From an uncultured Cohaesibacter sp. (GTDB taxonomy: Bacteria; Pseudomonadota; Alphaproteobacteria; Rhizobiales; Cohaesibacteraceae): a stretch of 64,000 nt of DNA. The translations under genes and the position numbers were made by a program. Below, in pieces: positions 19,728-29,050 of this stretch. Location of the stretch: assembly GCF_963676485.1 (NCBI RefSeq), contig NZ_OY781114.1:2327001-2391000 (forward strand), given 5' to 3'. The stretch's first letter is position 1; the number at the start of each line of letters is the position of its first letter. The notes under the pieces were generated by a model that saw only the letters and a program-made list of their open reading frames with translations, was not told the origin of the DNA and did not search any database.

Positions 19728-22157
19728 TCACAATCGGGTGTCCAGATCACCCCGTTCAATTGTGTGATGAAAGCAGAGTTTTTCGCTTGATGTTCCGATG
19801 CTTAGCGAGAAGCGATCATTGTTGAGGTGCCATTGCCCATTCTGCTCGGACCATCGCTGGAAAGCACGCAGAGGGACTGTGATGGAGACAGTCTTCGTCT
19901 CGCCAGGCTCAAGGTGAACCTTCGCATAGGCGGCGAGGCCACTCACTGTTTCTGTCTCACCCTTAAGATAGAGCTGAACGACTTCGCTGCCCCCAAGATC
20001 ACCATGATTGACCAGAGTGACAAGAGCGCTGAGCGCTGACTGACCGTCGGGAGAGTCGGCAATTTCGGACCCGACCAGCTCGATTTGACCATATCCCAAG
20101 CCATGGCCAAACGGGAATTGCGGCCGGGTTCCGCGTGCCTGAAATCCGCGATACCCGATATGGGCCCTTTCCGAATATACGATGGCGTCGTGGGGTTTGG
20201 GACGATCTGTCATGGGAGAAAGGTCTTCTCCAACAGCGGGAAAGCTTTGTGGCAGACGGCCAGCTGGCTCCGCCTTGCCGCTGAGGATATCACCAAGAGC
20301 ATTGCCGCATTCCTGACCCGGATACCACAGCTGCAAGATGGCAGGGACCTTGTCTGCCCAAGGCATGGTAACGGGTGAGCCAGATTGCATGACCACAAGT
20401 GTTCTGGCATTTTCCCGTGCAACCGCCTCGATCAGGTCATTCTGGGCTGCGGGCAAGTCCAGACTGGCACGATCCTCAGCCTCGGTTTCCCAATCATCAT
20501 TCAAACCGGCAACCAGCACAACCAGATCCGCTTCGCGTGCCATCGCCACCGCTTGCGCAAGGGAGCCACAATCGGACGGCGCACGCAGCCCGAACCGGAC
20601 GGCCTTCAGGGTGGTGGTTAGGCCATCGCCGCAGGCATAGTCTACCTCAATCTCATAGGAGCAACCTGCTTCAAGGCGCACATTGGCCCGGCGTTCAGCG
20701 CAGCCATGGCCGAAATAGCTGTAGCCACGCTCCCAGCTTTCCCATGCTTCAAGCACCGGCTTGCCATCGATGGAAAGGCGGCTGGTGCCCGCACTCATCA
20801 GGCCGACTTCATAGTTTCCTGTTTCTTGCGGCACATACACACAGCGCAAGCGGGCGGAGAAGGCCTGATGGTCCACTTGGGGTGCGACCGGACCGAACCA
20901 TTTGAACTCGCTCCGCTCTCCTTCTTGCTCCAGAACAGGATCGCCCGACAAATCGGTATTCTGGAAAAAGCGGATCTGCACAGGTTGCTTGATCAGCGGG
21001 ACATAGCGATCGCCCGGACAGCCAAGTGCATAGTCGATCCGCGCAAGAGGAAAGGCCGCTCTGATACCCTCAAGGGGCGTAACGGCATAATGGGCATTGA
21101 TCTGGGCAGAGCCCCCACCAAACATGGTGGCGCGGGCCGCGTTCGGCCCGATCACCGCGATCCGGAGGGCACTCTTTGAGGCGACTGGCAACAGGTTCTC
21201 ATTCTTGAGAAGAACAGCGCTTTCAGCGCCAGCCCTACGGATGAGTGCGCGTGTGTGGGGCCGGTCCTCTGCGCGTTCCTGCGTCTGCTCGTCTTCCAGC
21301 TTTGCACCAACGCGCGCACCAAGCGCTAATATGCGTCGGGCTGCCTTTCGAACCAGATCGGGGTCGAGCAAACCATCCCGCACCGCTTGCACAAGCTTTT
21401 CGCCGCGATGCTTGGCCGGGCCGGGCATCTCAAGATCAAGCCCGGCTTCAAGAGCCTCAACAGTGGAGTGTGTCGCCGTCCAATCAGACATGACCACCCC
21501 GTCAAAGCCCCAATCCTTGCGCAAGATTTCATCGAGGAGCCAGCGATTTTGCGATGTGTGCGTGCCATTGAGCGCGTTATAGGCGGTCATGACGCAGGCG
21601 ACATCGGCTTCCTTCACTGCGGCTTCAAAGGGCGGAAAGTAAATCTCCCGAAGGGTCTTTTCATCAATTTGTGAGCTTGTGGTACGCCGCTCATATTCGC
21701 ATTCATTGCCGATAAAATGCTTGATCGTCGCAGCAACACCCTCGGACTGCACGCCCTTGATATAGGCAACCGCCATTGTTGAGGCGAGCAGGGGATCTTC
21801 CGAGAAACACTCGAAATTCCGTCCGTTCAAAGGATTGCGGTGCATATTGACCGTTGGGGCGAGCAACACGCGCGCGCCCTTGGAGCGGGCCTCATGCGCA
21901 AGATCCTGCCCGATCTCTTCAACCAGATCAGGATTCCAGCTTGCTGCAAGCGCGATGGCAACAGGATAGGCGGCGGACCGGACCCCTCCGCTGAAGTCTT
22001 CCCCGCGCGCCCCGTTTGGACCATCGGTGACCTTGATGGCAGGAACACCGAGACGTTCGATGGAAGCCGTGCGCCAAAAGCTGGCGCCAGAAAGCAGACT
22101 GACCTGCTCCTCGAGCGTCATCGCGTCGAGCAAGGCATCAAGATTGGGCTGTGTCAT
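19728..22157 (-). CDS. GH3 family beta-glycosidase with PA14 insert
   Basis: 809 residues. Order: GH3 N-terminal barrel (about 1-300) with nucleophile Asp225 in 'GVVMSDWTATH' and substrate residues 'KHFIGNECEYER'; GH3 C-terminal domain interrupted by a PA14-like beta-sandwich (about 390-530, 'ETGNYEVGLMSAGTSRLSIDG'); a fibronectin-III-like end domain. This layout is typical of beta-glucosidases. There is no signal peptide, so it cleaves a glycoside after import. It is the last gene of an operon with a polyamine-type ABC importer, 11 bases after a permease gene. The preferred sugar cannot be told; beta-glucoside or beta-xyloside are the usual substrates. Confidence 0.9.
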   Translation of the reverse strand: MTQPNLDALLDAMTLEEQVSLLSGASFWRTASIERLGVPAIKVTDGPNGARGEDFSGGVRSAAYPVAIALAASWNPDLVEEIGQDLAHEARSKGARVLLAPTVNMHRNPLNGRNFECFSEDPLLASTMAVAYIKGVQSEGVAATIKHFIGNECEYERRTTSSQIDEKTLREIYFPPFEAAVKEADVACVMTAYNALNGTHTSQNRWLLDEILRKDWGFDGVVMSDWTATHSTVEALEAGLDLEMPGPAKHRGEKLVQAVRDGLLDPDLVRKAARRILALGARVGAKLEDEQTQERAEDRPHTRALIRRAGAESAVLLKNENLLPVASKSALRIAVIGPNAARATMFGGGSAQINAHYAVTPLEGIRAAFPLARIDYALGCPGDRYVPLIKQPVQIRFFQNTDLSGDPVLEQEGERSEFKWFGPVAPQVDHQAFSARLRCVYVPQETGNYEVGLMSAGTSRLSIDGKPVLEAWESWERGYSYFGHGCAERRANVRLEAGCSYEIEVDYACGDGLTTTLKAVRFGLRAPSDCGSLAQAVAMAREADLVVLVAGLNDDWETEAEDRASLDLPAAQNDLIEAVARENARTLVVMQSGSPVTMPWADKVPAILQLWYPGQECGNALGDILSGKAEPAGRLPQSFPAVGEDLSPMTDRPKPHDAIVYSERAHIGYRGFQARGTRPQFPFGHGLGYGQIELVGSEIADSPDGQSALSALVTLVNHGDLGGSEVVQLYLKGETETVSGLAAYAKVHLEPGETKTVSITVPLRAFQRWSEQNGQWHLNNDRFSLSIGTSSEKLCFHHTIERGDLDTRL

Positions 22158-22168
22158 TATTTGTCTTT

Positions 22169-23002
22169 TTATTGGGTCTTTTTGCGAGTCAGGGAACGCA
22201 TGAGGCCATAGCTGACAATCATGGTCAGGATTAACGTACTGGTGAGCAAGACAAAGGCCAGAGCCGCACCAAAAGGCCAGTTCCCCGCCCGGATGAACTG
22301 CTCATAGACAGCCGGTGCCAGCATGGTAAAGCCCGGCCCGCCAAGCAGAACCGGTGTCGCATAGGCATTCATCGAGAGGATGAACACCAGAACACAGCCG
22401 GCCAAAACGCCCGGAGCGGCTTGGGGAAGAAGAACCCGGAAAAAGACCGTGAGAGGCTTTGCGCCCAGACTGGCGGCAGCCTCTTCGGTTTGCCGGGGCA
22501 CGGCTTCCACGACAGACGACAGCGTCAGGATCATGTAGGGCAGAATGACGGCGGTCGTGCCAAGAACAACGGCAAACGGGGTATACATCAGCTTGAACGG
22601 ACCGACGCCAAACGCCCCCAGGGCAGCATTGATGGCGCCGTCCGTGCCGAGCAGGGCCATCCAACCGGCGGAGCGGACCACGTTGCCCACCAGCAGCGGA
22701 AAAAGCGTAAAAATCGTGAGCAGAGATTTCCACCGGCTCTGCATCCGCGCCAGCCAATAGGCTGGCGCGAGCGATAGCAAAAGGCTGAGCACCATACATA
22801 GCAAGGCAACCCCGACCGTTGTCAGCAGGATTTCCTGATAGTAGGGATCGGACAGCGCCGCAATATAGTTCTCCCCGCTGAATGCGGTCACCATCAGTTC
22901 AGTCGGGCTATAGTGGTTGAGCGACATCCTGAACAGGCCTGCCATGGGCAGAACCAGCAAGACAAAAACCAACAAAGAAGCGGGAAAAACCAGAAACGGC
23001 AT
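22169..23002 (-). CDS. ABC importer permease (PotB type)
   Basis: 277 residues, six membrane helices, with the permease EAA loop 'EEAAASLGAKPLTVFFRVLLPQAAPG' that contacts the ATPase. Sequence style places it in the spermidine/putrescine/opine group of importers. It pairs with the second permease encoded at the head of the operon. The start follows the binding-protein stop by 1 base, so translation is probably coupled. In this operon the gene order is permease C, ATPase, binding protein, permease B and a beta-glycosidase, so the transported compound is probably a glycoside and not a polyamine. Confidence 0.9.
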   Translation of the reverse strand: MPFLVFPASLLVFVLLVLPMAGLFRMSLNHYSPTELMVTAFSGENYIAALSDPYYQEILLTTVGVALLCMVLSLLLSLAPAYWLARMQSRWKSLLTIFTLFPLLVGNVVRSAGWMALLGTDGAINAALGAFGVGPFKLMYTPFAVVLGTTAVILPYMILTLSSVVEAVPRQTEEAAASLGAKPLTVFFRVLLPQAAPGVLAGCVLVFILSMNAYATPVLLGGPGFTMLAPAVYEQFIRAGNWPFGAALAFVLLTSTLILTMIVSYGLMRSLTRKKTQ

Positions 23003-23003
23003 A

Positions 23004-24059
23004 TCAACCCTTAAAGTTACGATTCCAGAAATTGAGAATGTCGACCTGATGCTCCATCAGATAGTCCTGATCGAGCCGCAGAAGCCGGTCCTGATCTTCA
23101 GCCGGTAGGCCGATGGCTTCTTCAAGTTCCTTTGGCAGATTTGCATCGGTGACGGTGGGCAGATATCCCATCTGTTCGGCAAATCCTGTCTGGGCACTGG
23201 GGTCAAGCGCAGCATTGAGATAGGCCAGTCCACCGTCCTTGTTAGGCGCGTTCTTGGGCACGGCCATTTCGAAAGCGATGGGGATTGCGCCTTCCTTGGC
23301 AACGGCACGCTTGATGTTAAGGCCTGCCTTGGACCATGAATAGGCGCGGGAAACATAGTTCAACGTGATCCAGATATCGCCGGATTTGAAGGCTGCGGCA
23401 ATCGCTTCGTTTGACGGCAAAATCCGAACATCCTGCTTTTCGCGCAATTCCATAAGCTTGTCATGACCGGGCTCGAAATCGCTCATTGAGCCACCGCCAA
23501 CAAGAGCGGCTACGGCAGAGGTTGCAACATGAAGCTTGTCAGATACACCGACATGTCCCTTATAGTCCGGTTTCCACAAATCCGCGTAGGAGGTTGGCGG
23601 CGTCTTGATCTTATCGGGATTGTAGAGAATGGCGATGTAGGAATAGATCTGAGGCACTGAATAAGGTTTGCGCAACGCGGGGATAACCGCAGAAATGCGC
23701 GGTACATTGGTTTCACTCAGCTCGGTCAGCGTGCCGATCTTTGCCATTGGATACATATCCAGATCCGCAAGAACAGCCACGTCGAAGCTGGATTTGGAGC
23801 GCATCTTCTCGGTGCGCAGCTTGGTCTGGCGTGCCTCGGTCGAAGAGATGTCCTGAATGACCTCATACCCCTTCGGCGCCATGAGGGCTTCATCAACGGT
23901 GCGATGCAGGATGTCGCCATAGTCGCCGCCAAAGACAGACGCAATGACTTCGCCCTTGTCCGCAGCAAAAGCAACGGAGGGCAGAGCTGCGGCGAACACC
24001 GAGGCCATAAGCGTTGAAGCAAGGAAATGTCTTCTGGAAAGACTGAATTTTTCTGACAT
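23004..24059 (-). CDS. ABC importer periplasmic binding protein (PotD-like)
   Basis: 351 residues with a Tat-like leader ('LSRRHFLAS', Arg9-Arg10) and likely cleavage near residue 33. The mature N-terminus 'VIASVFGGDYGDILHRTV' and the central 'YSVPQIYSYIAILYNPDKIKTPPTSYADLWKPDYKGHVG' are typical of the PotD/iron-opine branch of binding proteins. It would bring its ligand to the two permeases of this operon. Polyamine-binding acidic residues cannot be assigned by eye, and the GH3 enzyme downstream suggests a glycoside-type ligand. A short 24-base gap separates it from the ATPase gene. Confidence 0.88.
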   Translation of the reverse strand: MSEKFSLSRRHFLASTLMASVFAAALPSVAFAADKGEVIASVFGGDYGDILHRTVDEALMAPKGYEVIQDISSTEARQTKLRTEKMRSKSSFDVAVLADLDMYPMAKIGTLTELSETNVPRISAVIPALRKPYSVPQIYSYIAILYNPDKIKTPPTSYADLWKPDYKGHVGVSDKLHVATSAVAALVGGGSMSDFEPGHDKLMELREKQDVRILPSNEAIAAAFKSGDIWITLNYVSRAYSWSKAGLNIKRAVAKEGAIPIAFEMAVPKNAPNKDGGLAYLNAALDPSAQTGFAEQMGYLPTVTDANLPKELEEAIGLPAEDQDRLLRLDQDYLMEHQVDILNFWNRNFKG

Positions 24060-24083
24060 GGTCGTTCTCTTTCTGGTGATTGG

Positions 24084-25142
24084 TTAGGTGGTTTGCGGAA
24101 GAAGATGGGCGTCTTCAGCAGCCCAATCTACTGATGTCGTCATGCCTGCCGTTAATCCGGAAAGGTCTGTTTGTTCTGCGGGGGTTGAAACAAGAGCGAC
24201 AAGGTCCGTGCCGCCTAGATCGAGTTTATATTCGGTCTGCGCACCCAGATAGGTGACCTCCACCACGCTGGCTTGGCGGGGAGACTTGAGCTGCGGATCA
24301 AGGGAAATCTTTTCTGGACGCAATGCGAGAATGGCGGTGCCTGTAAGGGTCTCGTTCGGACGGCAGGGGAGCTCCACTCCCGAGGCGGAGGTGAAGGCCC
24401 CAGCGCCGCTGACCTTGCCTTCAATCAGATTACACCGCCCGACAAAGCCTGCGACAAAGACATTTTCCGGCCTCTCGTAGAGGCTGCGTGGGCTGCCGAT
24501 CTGGCGCAAAACGCCCCCTTCCATAACCGCCATGCGGTCGGCCATGGTCAAGGCCTCTTCCTGATCATGGGTCACAATCACCGTTGTCAGGCCAAGGCGC
24601 TGTTGTAGCTCTCTGATTTCATGCTGGACTTCACCGCGCAACTTGGCATCCAGATTGGAGAGCGGCTCATCCAGCAACAGAAGGGCCGGATTGACGGCAA
24701 GGGCACGGGCCAGCGCCACACGTTGCTGCTGGCCGCCAGATAGCTGCCGTGGCATGCGGTCGGCCAAATGCTCCAACCGGACCATTTCCAGCGCATTCCG
24801 GATGCGTTTGTCGCGATCCGCCCGGCCAAATTTGCGCATTTCCAGCCCGAACCCGACGTTGGACGCCACGCTCATATGCGGAAACAGGGCATAGGACTGA
24901 AAGACCATTCCCACATCGCGCCGATAGGGCGGCAGCGATGTAACGTCGGTCTCTCCAAATCGGATGCGCCCACTGGAGGGTGTCTCAAATCCGGCAATCA
25001 TGCGCAAGGTCGTAGACTTGCCACAGCCCGAAGGCCCCAATAGCGCAACCATTTCTCCCTGTTCCACAGTGAAGTTGAGATCGCGAACGACGGGGGTATT
25101 GCCGAAACTCTTTGCCAAATGCTCAATGGTCAGTTTGCTCAA
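24084..25142 (-). CDS. ABC importer ATPase (PotA type)
   Basis: 352 residues. Walker A 'GPSGCGKST' (36-44), Q-loop 'MVFQSYALFPHM', signature 'LSGGQQQRVALARAL', Walker B 'LLLLDEPLSNLD' and the switch His in 'VIVTHDQEEA' are all present; the last 110 residues form a TOBE-type domain. It powers import of the ligand bound by the adjacent PotD-like protein. The gene starts with TTG, supported by a GGAG site 9 bases upstream; the preceding permease stop is 24 bases away. Intact by every visible motif. Confidence 0.92.
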   Translation of the reverse strand: MSKLTIEHLAKSFGNTPVVRDLNFTVEQGEMVALLGPSGCGKSTTLRMIAGFETPSSGRIRFGETDVTSLPPYRRDVGMVFQSYALFPHMSVASNVGFGLEMRKFGRADRDKRIRNALEMVRLEHLADRMPRQLSGGQQQRVALARALAVNPALLLLDEPLSNLDAKLRGEVQHEIRELQQRLGLTTVIVTHDQEEALTMADRMAVMEGGVLRQIGSPRSLYERPENVFVAGFVGRCNLIEGKVSGAGAFTSASGVELPCRPNETLTGTAILALRPEKISLDPQLKSPRQASVVEVTYLGAQTEYKLDLGGTDLVALVSTPAEQTDLSGLTAGMTTSVDWAAEDAHLLPQTT

Positions 25143-25166
25143 GGAAAAATCTCCGGGCGTAGCGCA

Positions 25167-25979
25167 TCAAAAGACACGGGAAAGTTTGACATAGCGATCG
25201 GTCAGAACCATCAGGAATCCGATCAGCAGGATTTGCACGGTACCAACGGCCGCAAGGGTCGGATCAATCCGAAATTCAAGGTAGTTGAGCATGGCAACAG
25301 GCAAGGTAATCTTGCCTGGTCCTGTCAGCAGAAGCGACAATTCGAGATTCTCGAAACTCTGAATGAAGGAAAACATGCAGGCGGCAACTATACCCGAGCG
25401 CAGCATCGGAATGGTGATGCGCCAGGTGACGACACGCGGCGAGGCACCAAGGCTGGCTGCGGCCTCTTCGACCCGCATGTCGAGGCCTTCCATACCGGCA
25501 GATACCAGCTTTACCGTCCAGGGGATGGTCAACAAGACATGAGCGGCAACAAGGCCTGCGGTCGAACCGACAATGGTCTGGTCAATCACGAACTCAGCCT
25601 GAATATAAAAGATGTAAAGCGCTGTCCCTGCGATAATGGCAGGCACAGCCAGCGGCCCGAGCAGCAACGCGGAAAGGGCGCCCTTGCCTTTAAACCGTCC
25701 CCGGTTGATCCCGTATGCCGCCATGGCCCCCAGAGGCACGCCAATTGCGGTGGCGATCAGAGCGAGCTGGAGACTGGTGACCAGCCCTTCGGCAAATTCC
25801 CGATGGGCCCATGCATTTGCAAACCACCGCAAGGTCCAGCCCTCCGGCGGGAAACTGACAATCTGGCCGCTAAAGAAGCTGACCAGAATGACGGCCAGCA
25901 CCGGGGCCATAATCAAGGCATAGGCCAGAAAAACAAGCAGGAAGAATGCAAATTTGGGAAAGGTGCGGTTCAAGGTCAT
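25167..25979 (-). CDS. ABC importer permease (PotC type), first gene of the GH3 operon
   Basis: 270 residues, six helices, EAA loop 'VEEAAASLGASPRVVTWRITIPMLRSG'. It is the second transmembrane subunit of the PotABCD-like importer and lies at the promoter-proximal end of the operon. Its start is 62 bases from the nearer of two identical palindromes in the divergent region shared with the LacI gene, so the whole operon (permease, ATPase, binding protein, permease, GH3) is probably under that repressor. Confidence 0.9.
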   Translation of the reverse strand: MTLNRTFPKFAFFLLVFLAYALIMAPVLAVILVSFFSGQIVSFPPEGWTLRWFANAWAHREFAEGLVTSLQLALIATAIGVPLGAMAAYGINRGRFKGKGALSALLLGPLAVPAIIAGTALYIFYIQAEFVIDQTIVGSTAGLVAAHVLLTIPWTVKLVSAGMEGLDMRVEEAAASLGASPRVVTWRITIPMLRSGIVAACMFSFIQSFENLELSLLLTGPGKITLPVAMLNYLEFRIDPTLAAVGTVQILLIGFLMVLTDRYVKLSRVF

Positions 25980-26041
25980 GGGAGCCTAAAATGCGATTTT
26001 CCAGACAATCAAACGGGCTGGAATTATGTCGTGAATTTGAT

Positions 26042-26057
26042 ATGATGACGTCATCAT
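26042..26057. promoter_or_regulatory. LacI operator, copy 1
   Basis: A perfect 16-bp palindrome, ATGATGACGTCATCAT, in the divergent intergenic region between the ABC/GH3 operon and the LacI gene. An identical copy follows 21 bases downstream (centre to centre). LacI-family proteins bind even-length palindromes with a central CG, and the centre here is ACGT, so this is very probably the operator of the adjacent regulator. Confidence 0.8.
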
Positions 26058-26062
26058 TGCGA

Positions 26063-26078
26063 ATGATGACGTCATCAT
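26063..26078. promoter_or_regulatory. LacI operator, copy 2
   Basis: Second perfect copy of ATGATGACGTCATCAT, centred 21 bp (two helical turns) from the first and 22 bases before the LacI start codon. The two copies and the 5-bp spacer together form an almost perfect larger palindrome, broken only at the central GCG. Two dimers could bind on the same face of the DNA, which would give cooperative and autogenous control. Confidence 0.8.
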
Positions 26079-26099
26079 CAATAGAAAATTCGGATTTTT

Positions 26100-27170
26100 A
26101 TGAAAAAATATTCTCCTCTACCCACCATGGGAGATGTCGCAAGACATGCCGGAGTTTCCCCGGCCACCGTCGCGCGCGTCCTTTACGAGCCCGAAAAGGT
26201 CAGCCTTGAAAAGCGCACCATTGTGCAAGAAGCCCTGAAAGCCACGGGCTACAGACCGAACGCAGCAGCGCGCGGCCTGAGAACACAAAGGAGCGGGACC
26301 ATTGGTCTGGTGGTGGTAGACGGAACGCTCAATCCATTTTTCAGCCAGCTCAGCCAGGCAATCCGGAATGAGGCCCTTGAGCGGGGGTATAATGTCTTGA
26401 TGTTTCAACATGGCATGAAGCCGGAACGGGAGGCCAAGGCCGTCACCCAGCTTCTGCAACAGCGTGCAGATGCGGTCATATTCGCCTATGGGGTGAATGC
26501 AGAAGGCATGGCCCCCTTGCTACAGGCAGGCATTCCAGTTGTACAGATCGAGCAGGAAGTGTGCGCGGGAACCGATGCGGTATTGATTGATCCCGTTGTC
26601 GGCATCAATGCCGCAGTCGAGCATCTGTGCACACTCGGACATGAGCGCATTGCGTTCATTGGTGGTGACCCGGCCCTCTATGATCGCCCGCGTGTGCATG
26701 GCACATCCATGGATGAGGACCGTCTGGATGCTTTTCGTGCCGCCGTGCGCAAACACGGTGCCAGCGAGGATGGCGGGCTCATCCGTCTGGGGCTTTACTT
26801 CACGACCACGGGCGATGATCCCGCCCAAGCCGGGCGTGAAATGATGCATGCCTTGTTGCAAGCGCCAAGACGCCCGACCGCCGTGCTTGCATCCGGCGAC
26901 ATTCTGGCGGCCGGTGCCCTTCAGGCTTTGGGGGAAGCCGGTCTCTCCGTTCCCGGCGATATGTCTGTCATCGGGTTTGACAATTCCATTGCCAACCTGC
27001 TCAATCCGCCTCTTTCCTCCATTGGTCGCCCACTTGTCGATATCGGCCGCTGTGCGTTGGATCTGGTCGTTAACGCCATCAATGGGCAAGACAATAATAG
27101 TGAGCCCAATCGCATCACCTTCCCGACAGAGTTGGTCCTGCGCCACTCCACCCGCAAGAGACGCGCCTAA
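26100..27170 (+). CDS. LacI family transcriptional regulator
   Basis: 356 residues. The helix-turn-helix is near the N-terminus ('TMGDVARHAGVSPATVARVLYEPEKVS', about 9-35), followed by the hinge helix 'YRPNAAARGLRTQRS' and a periplasmic-binding-protein-like effector domain ending in 'DMSVIGFDNS'. It is divergent from the ABC/GH3 operon, with two identical 16-bp palindromes between the genes, and probably represses that operon and itself until a sugar released from the imported glycoside binds. No strong ribosome site precedes the ATG, but the start fits the family exactly. Confidence 0.93.
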   Translation: MKKYSPLPTMGDVARHAGVSPATVARVLYEPEKVSLEKRTIVQEALKATGYRPNAAARGLRTQRSGTIGLVVVDGTLNPFFSQLSQAIRNEALERGYNVLMFQHGMKPEREAKAVTQLLQQRADAVIFAYGVNAEGMAPLLQAGIPVVQIEQEVCAGTDAVLIDPVVGINAAVEHLCTLGHERIAFIGGDPALYDRPRVHGTSMDEDRLDAFRAAVRKHGASEDGGLIRLGLYFTTTGDDPAQAGREMMHALLQAPRRPTAVLASGDILAAGALQALGEAGLSVPGDMSVIGFDNSIANLLNPPLSSIGRPLVDIGRCALDLVVNAINGQDNNSEPNRITFPTELVLRHSTRKRRA

Positions 27171-27409
27171 ATCGCAAGGCATAAGAGAGAATGCATTGCA
27201 GGACATCAATGCAAACAGAGGCAAACCCGTTTGTTGCTGTCCGTATGGGTTGCTATCCCCCTAAACTGGTGTCGCATGATGTATTGCACTTGCAGTATGT
27301 GGTCGCTTCGCGTTTGCGGCATTCACATATAGGTCACTTTCGACAACCGGGCGGACGACAGTGTTTCTCTATGAAGGCCAACTCATGAAGTAATTTCAAT
27401 TCTGTGCGG

Positions 27410-28816
27410 CTATTCGATTGGCCGGACATCGCTTAGCAGGTCTTCCTGGTCCCCTCTGGCCCGCTCTTCGGCCACCTGGCGACGGACATCGTCGTCTTGG
27501 GAAACATCAATCTGGTCAGAAGCGACAGGCCTTGGTGTCCGTGACGTTTTGGGCTGAGCGGCAGGTACTTCACGGACCGTTGGAGCGGGTAGCAGACCGC
27601 CGTCGCCACCTTCCAGTCTCAACCGGTAAATCGGTTCCGGCAAAGTGAAGCCTTGGTCTTCCAAAACCGTTTTCACTGCATTGATTGCCGCGCTTCTCGC
27701 TTTCAGGAAATCAGTCTTTGTCTGGTCTATCCAGGCAGCAAATGTGATGACGATGTTGGAGTCGCCGACCTCTTCGATAAAGGCAATCGGTTTTGGGTTA
27801 TCCAACAGAAAGCCCAGACTGTTCATGGTATCGAGCCCTGCGGAGATTGCTTCAATCGGGTCATCGTCAGCATCCACGCCAAGATTGAAGGTCATGCGTC
27901 GCTGAGGATTTCGGGTGTAGTTCAGGATGATGCCCTTAAAGACTTCGGAATTTGGTATTCGTAAATGGTTCCCATCAAGCGTCATGAGAATGGTGGCGCG
28001 AGACGTCAGACGCACCACAATGCCTTCCATGTCATTGATGACCACATGATCATCGGCGCGGAAGGGCTGACGCACACTGAGCATGAGGCTGGCGACATAG
28101 TTTTCGATTGTATCCTTGACCGCGAACCCCACAGCAAGGCCGATCAGACCGGCGCTGCCGGCCGCCGCGCCAAATAGAGCCATGGCATCCAAGATACTGA
28201 GAGCCAGAAGCAGGCCGGCAAGGATGCCGAAAAACCGAATAGACTGTGAGATCAAATCGCCGATAAACGGGTTCGGAGCGAAAAATCGCCAGACCCCACG
28301 CGCCGACGCGATCAAATGGGCGATCAAAGAAACACCAACGAATACAAGTGCCGCGATCGCATAAAGGGGCCAGGCGCGAATAACCGCATCGACTGTGTTT
28401 CCTGTTTTTTGCAGGAAAGGATCCAGATTGTCTTCGACGCTTAACGTGCGATCGATCCTGTCTTCAACGGCGACAGCGCCCTGGAGGCGCGTTGCAAGTT
28501 CGATAGCTCTTTCTGCTGCGCCGTCATTTGCAACGGCCCCGCTGAGACTGACGACGCCTTCGTTGACGTGGACCTGCACATCGCTGAGGGCGTCTATCTC
28601 ACGGTAGATCGCTTGCAGCCGTTCCTTAATCGAGCGATCGGCACCAACGTCGCGTTTCGTTTCGATGACGGCTGTCGGCTCGGCTGTTTTGTTAACGTCC
28701 GTTTGTCCCTGTGCGGAAACCGTAAAGACAGCGAACAAACAGACCAGGATCCCAATCGCTCCGGCAAAGGCTTTGAGGTGTCTGTAGAAGACCAGCATCA
28801 TGCGCCTTGCCGCCAT
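27410..28816 (-). CDS. MscS-type mechanosensitive channel with N-terminal BON domain
   Basis: About 468 residues. Order: signal-like hydrophobic segment (about 10-35, ending 'VSAQGQ'), a BON domain (about 55-120, 'INVH'-like 'VQVHVNEGVVSLSGAVANDGAAERA'), three membrane helices, the pore-lining helix 'AAAGSAGLIGLAVGFAVKDTIENYVAS', the MscS beta domain and a Pro/Arg/Asp-rich tail of about 60 residues. It would open on membrane stretch after osmotic down-shock. BON domains bind phospholipid, so here the domain may sense or tether the outer membrane or periplasm. The start is uncertain: ATGs at 28801 and 28798 also fit, and the frame continues upstream to 28999. A second MscS gene lies divergently upstream. 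Confidence 0.85.
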   Translation of the reverse strand: MAARRMMLVFYRHLKAFAGAIGILVCLFAVFTVSAQGQTDVNKTAEPTAVIETKRDVGADRSIKERLQAIYREIDALSDVQVHVNEGVVSLSGAVANDGAAERAIELATRLQGAVAVEDRIDRTLSVEDNLDPFLQKTGNTVDAVIRAWPLYAIAALVFVGVSLIAHLIASARGVWRFFAPNPFIGDLISQSIRFFGILAGLLLALSILDAMALFGAAAGSAGLIGLAVGFAVKDTIENYVASLMLSVRQPFRADDHVVINDMEGIVVRLTSRATILMTLDGNHLRIPNSEVFKGIILNYTRNPQRRMTFNLGVDADDDPIEAISAGLDTMNSLGFLLDNPKPIAFIEEVGDSNIVITFAAWIDQTKTDFLKARSAAINAVKTVLEDQGFTLPEPIYRLRLEGGDGGLLPAPTVREVPAAQPKTSRTPRPVASDQIDVSQDDDVRRQVAEERARGDQEDLLSDVRPIE

Positions 28817-29050
28817 CAACACGCATATCTCTTGGCTGCTTGAGAAGGGCTGAAGACTGCAGGGCATCAAGCGCCCGCGCAGCATCCCTCGGTTGGCGTG
28901 AGAACCAGCGCGCAAAGAGGCCTGAGATCCCGCATCACAGTGAGCTGTCTCATCCTGTTTACACAAATGGGGTGCGCGACTTTCAGAGGATTTATACACG
29001 GTATTTGCGGTCCTTTTTCTGCTCTCGGAAGAACTAATTTGCTCTTTTGG

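Noticed and set aside
25119-26045. 308-codon plus-strand frame opposite the PotC-like permease
   Set aside because: Antisense shadow of an intact permease; it also runs into the operator region, with no family features.
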